Shown here: in pieces, positions 11,093-22,500 of the stretch
Layout: each line of letters starts with the position of its first letter
How positions within the stretch are numbered: the first letter of the stretch is position 1
Assembly (NCBI GenBank): GCA_039881045.1
Contig: JAYWVB010000015.1
Span: 62,001 to 126,000 of the forward strand
Source: Chaetomium olivaceum
Taxonomy: Eukaryota > Ascomycota > Sordariomycetes > Sordariales > Chaetomiaceae
Direction: 5' to 3'
DNA length: 64,000 nt
The notes under the pieces: generated by a model
The model's input: the letters and a program-made list of their open reading frames with translations, nothing else
The model's database searches: none
What the model was told of the DNA's origin: nothing
Translations under genes and position numbers: made by a program

Positions 11093-12265
11093 GTGGATGC
11101 CCGATGATTTGGGGGGGTGGATGGTTATGGGCACTGGGATGGGGCGATGGGGTTGAGGATTGGGGAGACGTCCCTTTTGTGTGGTGATAGTATATATCAT
11201 GGTGATGTACCTACCTACGTAGGTGTCTACGGTAATTGGCCATGTTGGTTTTAGGGGCCGTTGTGAGGTCGGGTAACTCACAGTTGGACAGTAATGACTT
11301 TGGTGAGAGAGCCGGCCGGGCACGAGGTCAGGGCCCGGGAAGATTAGAGTCTGGCACGCGATTCATTTTGGGATAGCCTTTTAGATTACGCGAGTTTTGG
11401 AGTCAAAAGGTCTTTTCTTTCTTTGCGACATCCGCCCATTCGTTCCCTTTTGCCCCTCTCAATGTACCTCGACTTTGGTTGTTTTAATGTTATAAACACA
11501 GCCACTTCACCAGTACTTTGTATCTTAGTAGCAGCAGACTATGACCCTCTCGAGATCAGTGCTTAGTATGCAGGACAATCAATATTCTCACCTTGCTACT
11601 ATCTAACACACGGCTCTAAGAGGATCTCCCTACCACCCTCGAACCATCTACAAGTTGTCGGTCCTATTGCCGTGCTTCGCTTACGGTACAATGCCTTGAT
11701 CTGTAACTAAGATGAATGAAGTTGGAGATATTCACTTCATATGATGCGAGGATGTTCATAGAATTATAGTATTCATGTCATGATAGAATTTCATTATTTT
11801 AACACTCACGCACTTAAAGTACCTATACATCCGTGCCAAACAGCTGCTTAATACCCTAATCTTTGAGATACCAAACTGCCAGTTCTTTACGATGAGAATA
11901 CATTAGCCCATTCACCCGTGGTATGTGGGTTGTTGAAGGGTGTTATAACCTAAGTACGGACAGCGATCCGGCTCCCTTTCATCACGAGTTGAGAAAGCCC
12001 TGTCCTGGGCAGCGTGACAAGCAATGTGCAGGTATCAGGTTCTCAAACTGTAAGTGAGGAGACTGGAACTCCGGACTTTGAGTATAATAAGTTAGCGGTC
12101 TGCCGTTGCTGCCACACCTAGAAACAGGCACAGACACCCTACAACCAGGACCGCAATAGCTCGATTTCGACCTTGCTGAAGTGGCAGCCATAGTCTACAC
12201 AGTCGACTACCAACTAGATATTCGTTCATTGGGATCCTACATCACACTCTTCTAGTCAAGAAACG
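11093..12265. other. AT-rich intergenic region between the two cysteine-module genes
   Basis: No coding sequence supported. It holds a palindromic ACCTACGTAGGT (about 11214-11225) and an AT-rich stretch 11480-11960. No CxC/CxxC module was found by eye here. Confidence 0.5.
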
Positions 12266-12803
12266 ATGTCAAGCGGAGGATGTTTGTGCTTACTGCCCAC
12301 ATCATCATATGGCTGCCGAAACAAGGCTTATTGCTCAAAAGTAGCAAATGCCGACGTTGAATATTACTGCACAGGATGTGTAGGCTCTTTCCAATCCTAG
12401 TTTTTCACGTTCAATGAAGCTAACCCGGTTTCCCAATCTAGGCCCAGCTATGTGCTCTCAGGAGCGGCAGCAGCAGCACCACCACCCCCAGCTATCCCTA
12501 TCCGAGCACCACCACCCCCAGCTTAAGCCGCCGTTGCGAGTGCAGAAACACGCGTCAATGCCGGTTGGTACCCTACTCGTGCCTGGGGTCAGCATCAAGC
12601 ACGATGATAGCATCAAGCTTAGGAACGGGCGAGTTTAACTACCGCTGTTCAGTTTGCGTGAGTTTGATATCCTCCTACCAATATGGCCAACAACGCGTTG
12701 TGTCCCTTATATGAATATTTCCTTTTTGTACCCTCAGATTGGCGTTTGCGACATGGATATTGCCTTCCGTCGTTCACCCCCCTCCTGGACACGATGGAAT
12801 TAA
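12266..12803 (+). CDS. Second cysteine-module gene, intact 5' part (two modules)
   Basis: Exons 12266-12379, 12442-12657 and 12738-12803, all phase 0, with GTAGGC/GTGAGT donors, a GCTAAC branch site and CTAG/CTCAG acceptors. The product would be 131 aa. Module 1: CLC..GC..YC..YYCTGC, then AQLC across the first intron. Module 2: CEC..QC..SC..NYRCSVC, then IGVC across the second intron. The last cysteine spacing is CxxC-x(3)-C rather than x(4) as in the upstream gene. A Ser/Thr/Pro linker precedes module 2. The stop TAA (12801-12803) runs straight into an 18-A tract, after which further module-like pieces follow, so the gene may once have been longer. Function unknown. Confidence 0.6.
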
Positions 12804-12819
12804 AAAAAAAAAAAAAAAA
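12802..12819. repeat. 18-nt A homopolymer
   Basis: Run of 18 A overlapping the TAA stop of the second cysteine-module gene and directly preceding the broken third module. Confidence 0.9.
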
Positions 12820-12820
12820 G

Positions 12821-13267
12821 AAGAGTGCGAATGCCACGACAATAGGGGCAACTTGTCTCATATTTTCCGGGCAGCAGAAAGAGGACGTGTGTGCTAAAAA
12901 TATGCTCCCTCAGTCGACATTTTTTGTTCTAGCTGCTCGGGGGGTTCTTCCCTGACATGCGTCCGGCCCTTGAATGATGTTGATGCGAGGGATGGAGAGG
13001 CTCAATCAACGTACTAATACGTCCATGGTTTTCTAGTCCGCAAATTGCAACCACCATCGTCTCCAGCGGCGCGCGAATGTCTCTGCGTTTTATACTCCAT
13101 TTCGTGCAATACCAGTTGTCAGAGGACAGCCGTCAAGGATGAGATCTACTGCGCCAACTGCAAAGTGAGTTGACTCATTATATGTGGAACCATATAACTA
13201 TGTCTCGGGATACTGAGGTAATGGCTATTGACAATGATGATAGACATACTGCTCTTCAATGCCTTGA
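12821..13267 (+). pseudogene. Broken third and fourth cysteine modules
   Basis: After the A tract, CEC (12826-12834) and, in shifted frames, C..DVC and finally CSSCS (12925-12939) recreate the module order but need two one-base corrections, one at a T6 run (12920-12925). Following a TACTAAT branch site, an acceptor at 13036 opens SANC, the expected x(3)-C. A one-base loss near 13070 is then needed before ECLC..SC..SC..IYCANCK (to 13164). A GTGAGT intron leads to a last exon 13244-13267 coding TYCSSMP-stop, again supplying the final cysteine. The intron/module relation is the same as in the intact copies. It may be the decayed 3' half of the 12266 gene or a separate copy. Sequence error could also explain the breaks. 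Confidence 0.5.
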
Positions 13268-14240
13268 GAATACAAAGAGATCGGGAAGAATGACCCGCCG
13301 TTTGATGGCGAGTTCAACCTAGGCTAGGTACCTAGCTAGATGGCGGCGTTATTCGAGATGCATCAGGCATGAAATGGGTCGCATTCGGTTGCTGGAGAGG
13401 TAGGTAGATAGGAACTCAGAGACTCAGGTAGACTCAATTACCAAAAGCCCTATCTTGAGCTCGCCGTGAAGGCAGTGGTCCCTCGTCAGAGTCAGTACAG
13501 TAAGTGAGGCCAATGTGTTTGTAAACCTGCAGCTTTTGCATCTTTCCACCTTCACTTTGACTTTGACGATCGACTTGGTGTAAAACAGTAGAAGATTCAA
13601 GGTGGCTGTCAAAGTCGTCTGCCGGGTCTACGGTGCCGTCCCTGGTCTCCAGGGCTGAATCGGTACGGTTGTGTATATGTACAAATAACTTACACAGTAG
13701 GTTGTGCTTCACCTCACAAGTGACAAGTCAATATTTATTTCGGCACAGATTGCATGTTCCGGTGAAGAACCCCATTGGATGGGTTTTGAGCGTTGGAGCA
13801 TGGAACCCACAGCGAGGGAGAGAGAGACCAAGGCTACGGTGGGGGGTTGTGCACGGGCCTGGAAGCGACCATGCCCCCGAGCTTTTTTGGGCGTCTCGAC
13901 CACTCTGGACCAGAGCCAGTCACGCCAGTCAGTCAAGCTGGAAGCAAGCATCGAAAGCGCGACAACTCCAGGATTCAAAGCCAAGGTGCGACTGCGACCC
14001 AAGCTCAACAACGACCCGCTAGACCCCACGACTCCAACCGCGCATTATTGCTGTTCAACCCTCGGCCCGGATACTATGCCTTTTAGACAGAGGCCTCTAC
14101 CTACTCGATTCAATTGACCATGAAACCCTGACGACCACAAGCCCCAAACCATTGGCCTATGTATTTGCGCACCCGCCCAACCCTGCTGCTGCTGCGCTTT
14201 CCACAGTTCGAATCCTTGACGGCCGCCCCAACACGCCGAC
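13268..14240. other. Intergenic region upstream of apsB-like gene
   Basis: No gene supported. A perfect palindrome GCTAGGTACCTAGC is at 13323-13336. The last 300 nt are C-rich and probably the leader of the next gene. Confidence 0.5.
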
Positions 14241-17200
14241 ATGGACGACCACAACGAGGGTCACCAGCCCGCCTCCCGACCGTCCACCGCCCGAAAACTC
14301 GATTCCGATGACGACCCTGCATCCCCCTCCAAACAAGATGTCGAGCAACACCGCCCTACCCCCAACACCACCTCCCTCAGGCCCGAGAACATACCCCCGC
14401 TCCACCCACCCTCCCTCGCCGTCCCCGAGAGCAGCTACTTCGAGAGCCCCAGCATGAACCTGAAGCACTCCGACTCCCAAGCCGAGATTATCGTCCGCCA
14501 GCACCTGCAGGATTTCGAGTCGAGCTTCACCGCCCCGCTCTCACCCCTCCCGGCTAGCAACAACGGCCTCGACGACACCTTCGCTTTTGACTCGCCTACC
14601 AAGAAGCCTGTTTCCGAACATCCCGCTCCTAACGCCGATGAGTCGGCAGACCAGTCGCAGGTCCTGCCCACGCTAAGCCGCACCGTATCCGGCACGTCAT
14701 ATGCCCCCGATGAACCTAGCCCACAGCAGTCCGTTGCGGACCGATCCCTAGGAAATATCGGGAACGGGACGGCGTCTTTGGAGGCATTCTCATCTTCACC
14801 GACAGCCGCAGCCGCAGCAAGGTCCGTCTCGCGGGCCGTCTCGCATGCGGCATCGGTCCGGAGCGCAATCAACCATGAACGGAACGAGTCTGCCGCAGAG
14901 CAGCAGGAACAGGACCAGTCGTTTGAGGACTCGCTACTGCAGCCCGGTTCCGACGCTTCCATGTCGCAAGCTAGCCAGGAATACAGCCGAGAACACAGCG
15001 AGGAACGCGCTTCAGCCGACGCAGGGGAGACACCAGGGCAGGCCCTGAAAACCTCCCAACGCCCCAAATACCTGCGGAGCCGAATAGGGAGCCAGCGCTC
15101 CTCTGTCTCGTCTCTCCAGACGGATCCGGATAGTGACACGACCGTAGGAATGGGCGCCGACTATGCCCTCCAGTCGGGCGGCGCTGTGCCTACCATAGGA
15201 ATGCCGCGGACTTTCAGCAATGCCCTGTCTAGGTCCATCAGTATGGGAAGCATGGCCAGTGGTATTGAGAATCTCCACGACTCGTCCGGCCCCGCCTTTG
15301 GCCACCTCGAAACCCTAGACGAGGTCGACGTGAGCATGTCGCCCCAGCCACAGCCACGCCACGACCGGAGTCGAGGACTACCGCAAACTCCGAAGCCGGC
15401 CAAGACTGCAGCCCTCGCCGCGCCGACAGACACGGTTATTGCCCGTCACGTCCGCGATGTCCAAGTCCCAGAATCGTTGGCTAAGGAGTACAAGAACCGG
15501 GGAGGGCTGCTGACCCCAGCACGCCCGGGAACGTCCGAAACGGCCGCGTTCGGCACCTCTACGGCGAGCCGGCACGGCAGGAGCCTGACCCTCAAAGAGC
15601 AGAGTAGTACTATTGAGCGCCTAAGCAAGGAGAACTTTGACCTCAAGCTCAAGGTCATGTTCTTGAGCGACCGCCTAGACAAGCTCTCCGAAGAAGGTAT
15701 TAAGGAGATGATCTCGGAGAACGTGGAGCTCAAGACCGGCCTGGCCGTGCTACAACGCGATAACAAGGTCCTGCGCCGCCGCGTCAAGGAACTTGAGAAA
15801 CAGGCCAAGGACGAGGAGAACCGCCCGGGGACAGCTAGGAGTACCCAATCCGACGACGAGCAGAGCGCCGCGTACGACCAGGAGGCCCAGGAACGCGAGG
15901 AGGAGCTCATCTATCTTAGGGAACAGCTAGAGGAGCACGTCACCGAGATCGAGCGGCTTCGGAACGAGAACTTGAACAAGGAGGCCGAAAAGCGCCGCAT
16001 GGCAGACGTGGTGCGAACGCTAGGGGAAAGGACCGGAGAGCGGCTCGGCGAAGATTTTGAGCGCCAGGAGGAAGCCGACGTCTGGAAGGACTTGCTCGAG
16101 CAGGAGACCGCCAGGAGAGAGCAAAGCGACGAAGACAACCGCCGCCTGCGTGACGAGATCTTCCGGATGAAGCAGGAGCTTGCGGCTCAGTCGAGCTCCG
16201 GATCGATGCACCCGCTGCATCACACCACAAATATCTACAATATCACGAAAAAGTCTCGCGAGCGGGCCATGTCGGCCGCCCGGTCAGGCGCATCGATATC
16301 GGGAGATATGGACGCCAACGGGCCCATGAGTGTCGGTAGCACGCTGGTGGACGAGATCCGGCGGGAGAGCGAGCAACTCCGCCACGAGAATGCCGAGCTC
16401 CGTCGTGAAGTCGGTGCTCAGACATCGATGCTCACCTCGAGAAACCGCGAGAAGGACCGGTTGTACCAGGAGATTGAGGATCTAAAAATGGCTCAGCGAC
16501 GCGGCGGCCCCGCGCCGTCTACCATTGACAGTTTGCTGGAGCGGTCGGCATCACGCGCGGGCGTCCACGAGCGGTCGCACTCGCGGGCAAGTGGCGGCAC
16601 ACGGGCCACGAACACGGCTGTGGACGACATGGATGTTGAGGAGCTCGAGAACAGGATGGCGGACTTGAGGGATAAAAATAATGATCTCAAGTTGCAAAAT
16701 CAAGATTTGCAGCGAGAGCGAGCTTGATGGGTGTATGGAGGACTTTGAGGCCGCCGTTGAGGCGAAGAAGCAGGCTGAAGAACTGGTTGCGGCGCTACAG
16801 GAAGATTTGGAGACGGCCATGAACGACCTGATGGCGCTGCAGGCTGAGCGGGACGAGGCCCTGCAGGAACACTCGAACCTTGAGAACGAGTTTGAGGCTT
16901 TGAGGAAAGAAGCGCAAGAGGAAATCGACGCGCTCGAGGGCGAAGCAGACCAACGCACGGCCGAGATTGAGCGGCTACAACTCGACCTCAACGACCGCAC
17001 TGAGAGCTTCGACTCCCTGCAAGCCGAGATGCGCAAGATGAGCGAGGGCTTAGTCAGGCTCGAGGACGAACAGGAGGCCAAGCTGCGCAGGGTGCAACAG
17101 CTCGAACAAGAGCTCGGCGACGCCAACAAAGACCTTGAAGACCTGGAGGCGAAACTCCTCGAGGCCAACGACAAAGCCAACCGTCTTTCTGTTCAGCAGG

Positions 17201-19152
17201 AATCCAGCCAGGGCGAGATTGCTTTCCTGCGCGAGGAACAGGAAACGGACAAGATCCGCATTGGCGACCTGGAGGCTGCGTTCGCTAATGCCGAGCAGTC
17301 TCTACGGGATGAAAAGGAGCGCGCGAGGGAGCTCGAGCAGAGGCTCGCAGCGGAACGGCGGCAGCGCGAGATCGTGGCCAACCGGGAGAAGGAGGAGGTG
17401 CAGCAATTTGTGAACGAACTGAATAAGGAGACGTCGACGGCCAAGGATGAGGTGAGACGGCTACGGAAGAGCCTGTCTAGCAGGGAGGTGGAGGCGACCG
17501 AGTGGAAGGAGAGACTCATCGAGCTCGAGAATAACCTGCGTGAGGCGCTCGGTGACTTGAGCGGGACGAGATCGAGTCTGCTCAAGGTGAGTTTTCGTGA
17601 TAGCCACCAAACTGTTTGGAAGCTAACTTGCCCAGTCCATCGCAAAACTCCAGCGCGACCTCGAGAACACGGTCCGCGACCTCGACACGACCAAGTCCTC
17701 GCTCGCCGACAAGGACCGCGTCATCAAGCAACGCGATGCCCTGCTCGAGTCACACGCGCTTGAATTGCGCAAGATGGGTGAGATGCTGGATAAGGAACGA
17801 CAAGGCCACCGTAATGTCAAGCACCAGTTCGAGACGTTCCAAAAGACGCATCACCACGTCACCCGGACAGTGAGCTCTCAGGACCAGCGCATTATGGAGT
17901 TGGAGCAGGCCAAGTCGCAGGATAAGAAGCGGCTGTCGCAACTCGAAAATACCTTTAAGGACCAGCTTACCGAGCGCAACAATTTGCTGCTCATTTTATG
18001 GACTCGTCTCTCCGCCATCTGTGGTACCGATTGGGCCCACGACAACAGCCTTATTAACGGGCGCGCGCTGCCGAGCCTTGAGGCTGTGGCCACTATGCTC
18101 CCGGGCTTCAGCAAGAACCTCCTCGCCGCTATCAAGACAATAGAGGGTATGGTTGGCGGCTTCCAAGGCAAGATCAAATCCGTCGAAAAGGATCTCTGGC
18201 GGGAGTACCAGACACTCGAGAACCATCTCGAGCAGCGCACCAAGAAACTCGACCGCCTCGAAGCCATCGTCCGCAACGGCATTGTCACAGGCCAAATCAA
18301 CCCGCATTCCCAGAGCTTCAACGAAACCCAAGCCCGGCTCGTCCGGCTGGAAGACGCCTACCGCCAGCTCAAGGTAGAAAACCACACGCTCCGCGCCGCA
18401 GCCGACGCCCGTCGCGCGGCGTACGCGGCCGCAGAACATAACGGCCTTGAATCCCCGGGCGGTGGGAGTCCGTCTCCCTCGGTGCCCACGGGCCCCAAGG
18501 CAAAGGCCAGCGCGAGCAAGATCCCGAAATCGGGCAGCAGGTCCACATTATCCCGACCAGTCACATCCACCTCCACCGTAACGACGCCATCACGCAGCAC
18601 AAGCCAGCACTACTTCAGCCAGCACCACTCCCGACAAAGTCTCGCCGCTCCCGGGGCGGATGAGATCGGGGTCGCCCGGTCGCGGGGCACCAGCCCGGCC
18701 ACGCCCGTCAGGAGTAGCGGGGCCGTCGGTGACGACGACGACACCCTCACCCTGCCCACCCCGACCCAAGCCTCCCATTCCCACCAGGAACGGGGCCGAG
18801 ACAGGAGCCGCGGACGGAGTAATAACACCGCCCACCCCTCCTCCACCGCGCTCGCCACCACCACCACCACAACAACCTCCTCCTCCATCAACACCCTCGC
18901 CAACTCCAACAACAACCCCCCACCACTTCAGTCCCCGCCGTTAACACCGGGGGAAACCCAGGGGGCGGGGTGGTGGACACAAAATGGATGCTGCGCCTGC
19001 GGGATCTTGAGTACAAGCTGAAAGCGGAGCGCGAGGGGCGGCTGATGGATCGCGGGGAGGCGATGAAACGGATCAGTGCGAGCGAGAATGAGAATGCGGC
19101 GTTGAGGGGGGACTTGGAGAAGGAGAGGGAGAGAAGGAGGGCAGGGAGGTAG
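14241..19152 (+). CDS. apsB: Anucleate primary sterigmata protein B / Mto1-like coiled coil
   Basis: Non-core microtubule-organising-centre protein that recruits gamma-tubulin complexes. Exons 14241-17586 and 17636-19152 (intron GTGAGT..GCTAAC..CCAG) give about 1620 aa. A disordered Ser/Pro-rich N-terminus is followed near residues 450-520 by a centrosomin N-terminal (CM1) motif: LTLKEQSSTIERLSKENFDL, KVMFLSDRLDKL, and a downstream ENVELKTGLAVLQRDNKVLR stretch. Long heptad coiled coils run to about residue 1400. A Ser/Thr-rich tail then leads to a C-terminal coiled segment (WMLRLRDLEYKLKAEREGR). Two frame breaks need correction: +1 around 16712-16723 (GAGAGCGAG repeat) and -1 in the G runs at 18961-18970. 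CM1 and overall plan make the family call firm; the symbol is by similarity to Aspergillus. Confidence 0.85.
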
Positions 19153-21343
19153 TCTCCTTGCTGGGTGCGCACTTACTTGGGGGGCTTGGTACTTACCTGG
19201 TGGTGTGTGGGTGGGGAGGGGGGGAGGGTGGAGGGTGAACAGAGTGAGGGATGCAGGGTGGATGGTGCAGGCAGAGGCTGAAAGGGGATGGAAGGCGCAA
19301 GAGCCTGGGAGAAGGGGTGGTGATAGTTCGGTGGGTAATCAGGCATGGGTGGTAGTAGAAGAGGTCTTGGGCTTGAAGCGGACGGAGCTGAGCTGGGATT
19401 GATTGCCCTCTGGGGCTGGGAGCATTGGACTGGCTGGTGCAAGGCGGGCGTCGAGGACTTGGTGTACTTGTTCATAGGTTATGGCGCCGCTGCTTTCCCA
19501 TGGTGGTGGGTGGATTGGAGGAAGGGAGTTTTTGGGCTATGCGATTATTATACCACTAGGACGAGGTATGAGAGATGGAATATGCTATTTGGTTTTTTTC
19601 CATGGTGGCTCTGCTGTAAGTAAGTGCTTCTGCGGTGCTGCTTCTGGAGTAGTTGTATCCCTGTCCCGTGTTATGGCTTTGGTGCTCGCTGATGTTCGTG
19701 GTATCCTTTGGGTGGATGTGAAGTCTTCAGTGGCCGTTGAAATAAACGAGTCCGTGCACGAGGTTGTAAGTGGCTTGCCGTCTTTGTTTCCCCTTGGGGT
19801 CTGGAACATGTCAACTTCCTCTTGTTAGCTGGCTGTTTATTTGTGCTTGCGAGTTTGGGAGAGCTGTGTTTAGACCTCGGTTGCAAAAGAATTCCTCACA
19901 GGTCGCTCATGGTTGAGAAAAACAAAGGACGTCATGCTTTCTACACATGTTCTTGTAAAAAGCACCTTAGGGGTGCCCAATGTCAAGTCTTCCGACCACC
20001 TCTCTGTGATGAGGTTTGTCTACCAGTTAATAAGTGGCTTCACTAACTTTAGAGGTGACACCGTGTTACGGCATTCATGTTGCCCGTTCTTAGGGAGCCT
20101 TGGAGGCGTACTGTCAACATGTGAGCTTATGTTGGTCAACATAATGTTCAGTGCCGACTATACTCCCACATCTCTGCAATGTTCTTGCAAGATTAGTTTG
20201 ACTGCGCCTTCCCCCATCAAAGAGAGTTTGGGGTTGAACATGTCGACGGTCTGACGGCCTCACGGCCTGGTTGTTGAGGTCACGGTCTAGACCCCCTAAG
20301 ATCGACGAGCATGGATTGGATCTGAGCACAATAACTACCCTACCTATTCTAACTTCTCTGGGTCTATTGTGTAGTTAGGAGCCTTCTTCCCGTTCCCAAC
20401 GAGACGGACATTACGAGGCCCGAAGTAACCTCACTCGAGATAATCCTCCCCAGATCTTTCTTCAAGTACAGGATTCAAAGGAGCGAGGTGCTTGCCCAAG
20501 AATCTAGATTGATAAAGAGCATATGCATTATACCATTGCAAAACCTGTCGTGATTTTCTTGCTCCTTCCCGCTAATGGGCTTCAAGTGCTCCGTGAGGTT
20601 CCGTGAGCACCGTGAGAAGCCAAAACAAAACCAACGAGGGAGTGTTCTCACTGCTGACAGTCGTCGACGACTGCCAACAGGGACCCGCGAGGGGTTACAA
20701 TCCTCTCTTGCCCTAACCACCGCTGTCTCACTCCAACTCACCAGCCTTCTCTCTCCAACGACCACCTGCCTCTCGTCTCCAACCGCCACCCCTCTCTCCA
20801 ACTCCCATCCCTCTCGCGTGTGGCCGCCTGCTCTCGTCGGAGAGAGAAGATGTACGTATTATGCGCGCATCCTCCAGCTGGGAAGTTAAGTGAAATATTA
20901 TTTGTGACCAAGAGTTTGCTAACATTCTTTCACTTTCAGTTCTTGTCTGTTCCCACATTCACAACTTCACATCCACAAACAATCCAACGAAAGGACCAGG
21001 CTTTACCAAGGTGCGGACAGAATTGGCAAAGTCTTGCGATCAAAGGCAGTGAGTAGCAACCTCTTTCAGATGGCAGTGTGTGTTCAGATGGCATGTCCGT
21101 CGCATGTCAGACTGTAACTGTAACTGAGATGGAATGAAACTAACTGAGACGGGAATGGCAGAGAATCCCGTCGCCCAACCTCCAACCCTCCAACCCTCAG
21201 GCCTCAACCCTCATCCCCCATCCCCAAACCCTCGGCGACCACGGCGACGAGGACGAGAACCAGGACGTCCCAAGTCCCGCCAACCCCGGTGCCCATCACG
21301 CCGATAACCCCCCGACCAGCGCCCCGCCGACCCCTCCACCAGC
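19153..21343. other. Gene-poor intergenic region
   Basis: No gene supported on either strand. A short frame at 19910-20045 carries CSC and other cysteines but does not match the module described at 9.9-13.3 kb. Sequence from about 20500 to 21340 is C-rich and may be the leader of the F-box gene. Confidence 0.45.
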
Positions 21344-22500
21344 ATGGCCAACAACGCCATCCCCCTCTTCACCCTCCCCACCGAGCTGATGCTCATGGTG
21401 GCTACCAACCTCGGCAACGGGTCATACCTTGCCTTCTCCCTCACCAACCGGCGGATGCACGAGATCTTCCTCGAGCGCCTCTACATCCGCCGGGAGGACG
21501 AGGTCGCCGCCGCCCGCGGTCCCACCACCACCAACAACACCACCACCACCACCGTCGCCGCCATAATCCCCGACACCACCCCGACAGCGACGACGACCAC
21601 CACCACCACCGTCACCGTCACCACCACAACCACAACCACCACTACCACCACTACCACCACTACCACCACTACCACCACCATCACCACACCGGTCCCAGCG
21701 ATGAGGCCATTCGAAGCGACCTCTTCAACCACCACCCCGCCGCGCCCCGTCTAACCAACCTGCACCGCGCGGTGCACTACGGGCTGTGGCACCGCCGGCC
21801 GCGCATGATCGAGCTGGCCGAGCGGTTTGCGCCGTTGGCCTTGCCGTCGTCGTCGGTGTCCTCGCCGTCGTCATCGTCGGTGTTGCCGGTCTCGCCGTCG
21901 CTGTCGCCGTCGCTGTCGCCGTCGCCGTCGCCGTTCGTGGTGGAGGGCGAGTGGGTGGAGATCCCGCTGATCCTGGCCGCCGAGGCCAACGACGCGGCCT
22001 TTGTGGCCTTTTTGCTCGCGCGCTATGCGCCGCGGCTGCGGGTCGCGCTGGGATCCGGGCGCATGCTGGGGGATGTGCTGCTGTGCGCCATGTCGGCGGG
22101 GAGCCATGGGCGCGGGTGCTACTGGCCTGTGCTGGAACTGCTGCTGCGGTACGTGGATGAGCGCCGGCCGGTGCGGAGCAGGCGTGGTGGTCGGGGTGGG
22201 GGGTTTGAGGAGGGCCTGCTGGAGATGATGCTGCGGTGGGGGAGGGTGCAGCCTTGTGTCGAGCATGGCTGCGGTGCTGCTGCTGGCGGTGGTGTGGTGA
22301 TGCCGGGTGCCCCTTGCTGCTTCCTGTGGATGATGCACCTTGCTGTGTTCAAGCGCATGGTGCGCTTTGTGGGCGTCTCCAGGGAAGACTTGGAGGACTG
22401 GATCGCTCGCCTGCCGTGGCACCTCCAGGGGGAGGTGTATGACCTCTTGGTGAAGGTCAACGGGTGCCCGCTGCTGTGGGAGGGAACGGACGAGGAGTGA
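21344..22500 (+). CDS. F-box protein with ankyrin-like C-terminus, frame switch in ACC repeat
   Basis: The N-terminus IPLFTLPTELMLMVATNLG with a following SYLAFSLTNRRMHEIFLERL segment is a typical F-box, expected to bind Skp1 in an SCF ubiquitin ligase. A downstream stretch in another frame (from about 21690) reads NLHRAVHYGLWHRRPRMIEL and later EIPLILAAEANDAAFVAFLL, which look like degenerate ankyrin repeats for substrate binding. It ends at TGA 22498-22500. The two parts are one base out of frame. The switch must lie in the trinucleotide tract of ACC/CAC repeats (about 21520-21690), which reads poly-Thr in the first frame and His-rich in the second. With one base restored the protein is 385 aa. 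A further Ser/Pro-rich tract (21845-21935) comes from GTCGCC repeats. No intron was needed. Confidence 0.65.
21520..21690. repeat. ACC/CAC trinucleotide-rich tract in coding sequence
   Basis: Imperfect ACC repeats with interspersed GTC, ACA and ACT triplets. The tract lies between the F-box and ankyrin-like parts of the gene at 21344-22500 and contains the frame discontinuity. Confidence 0.85.

Noticed and set aside
19910..20045. Possible extra cysteine module (CSC..C..C)
   Set aside because: Lacks the aromatic-CxxC plus following Cys and has no flanking splice signals in the expected place.
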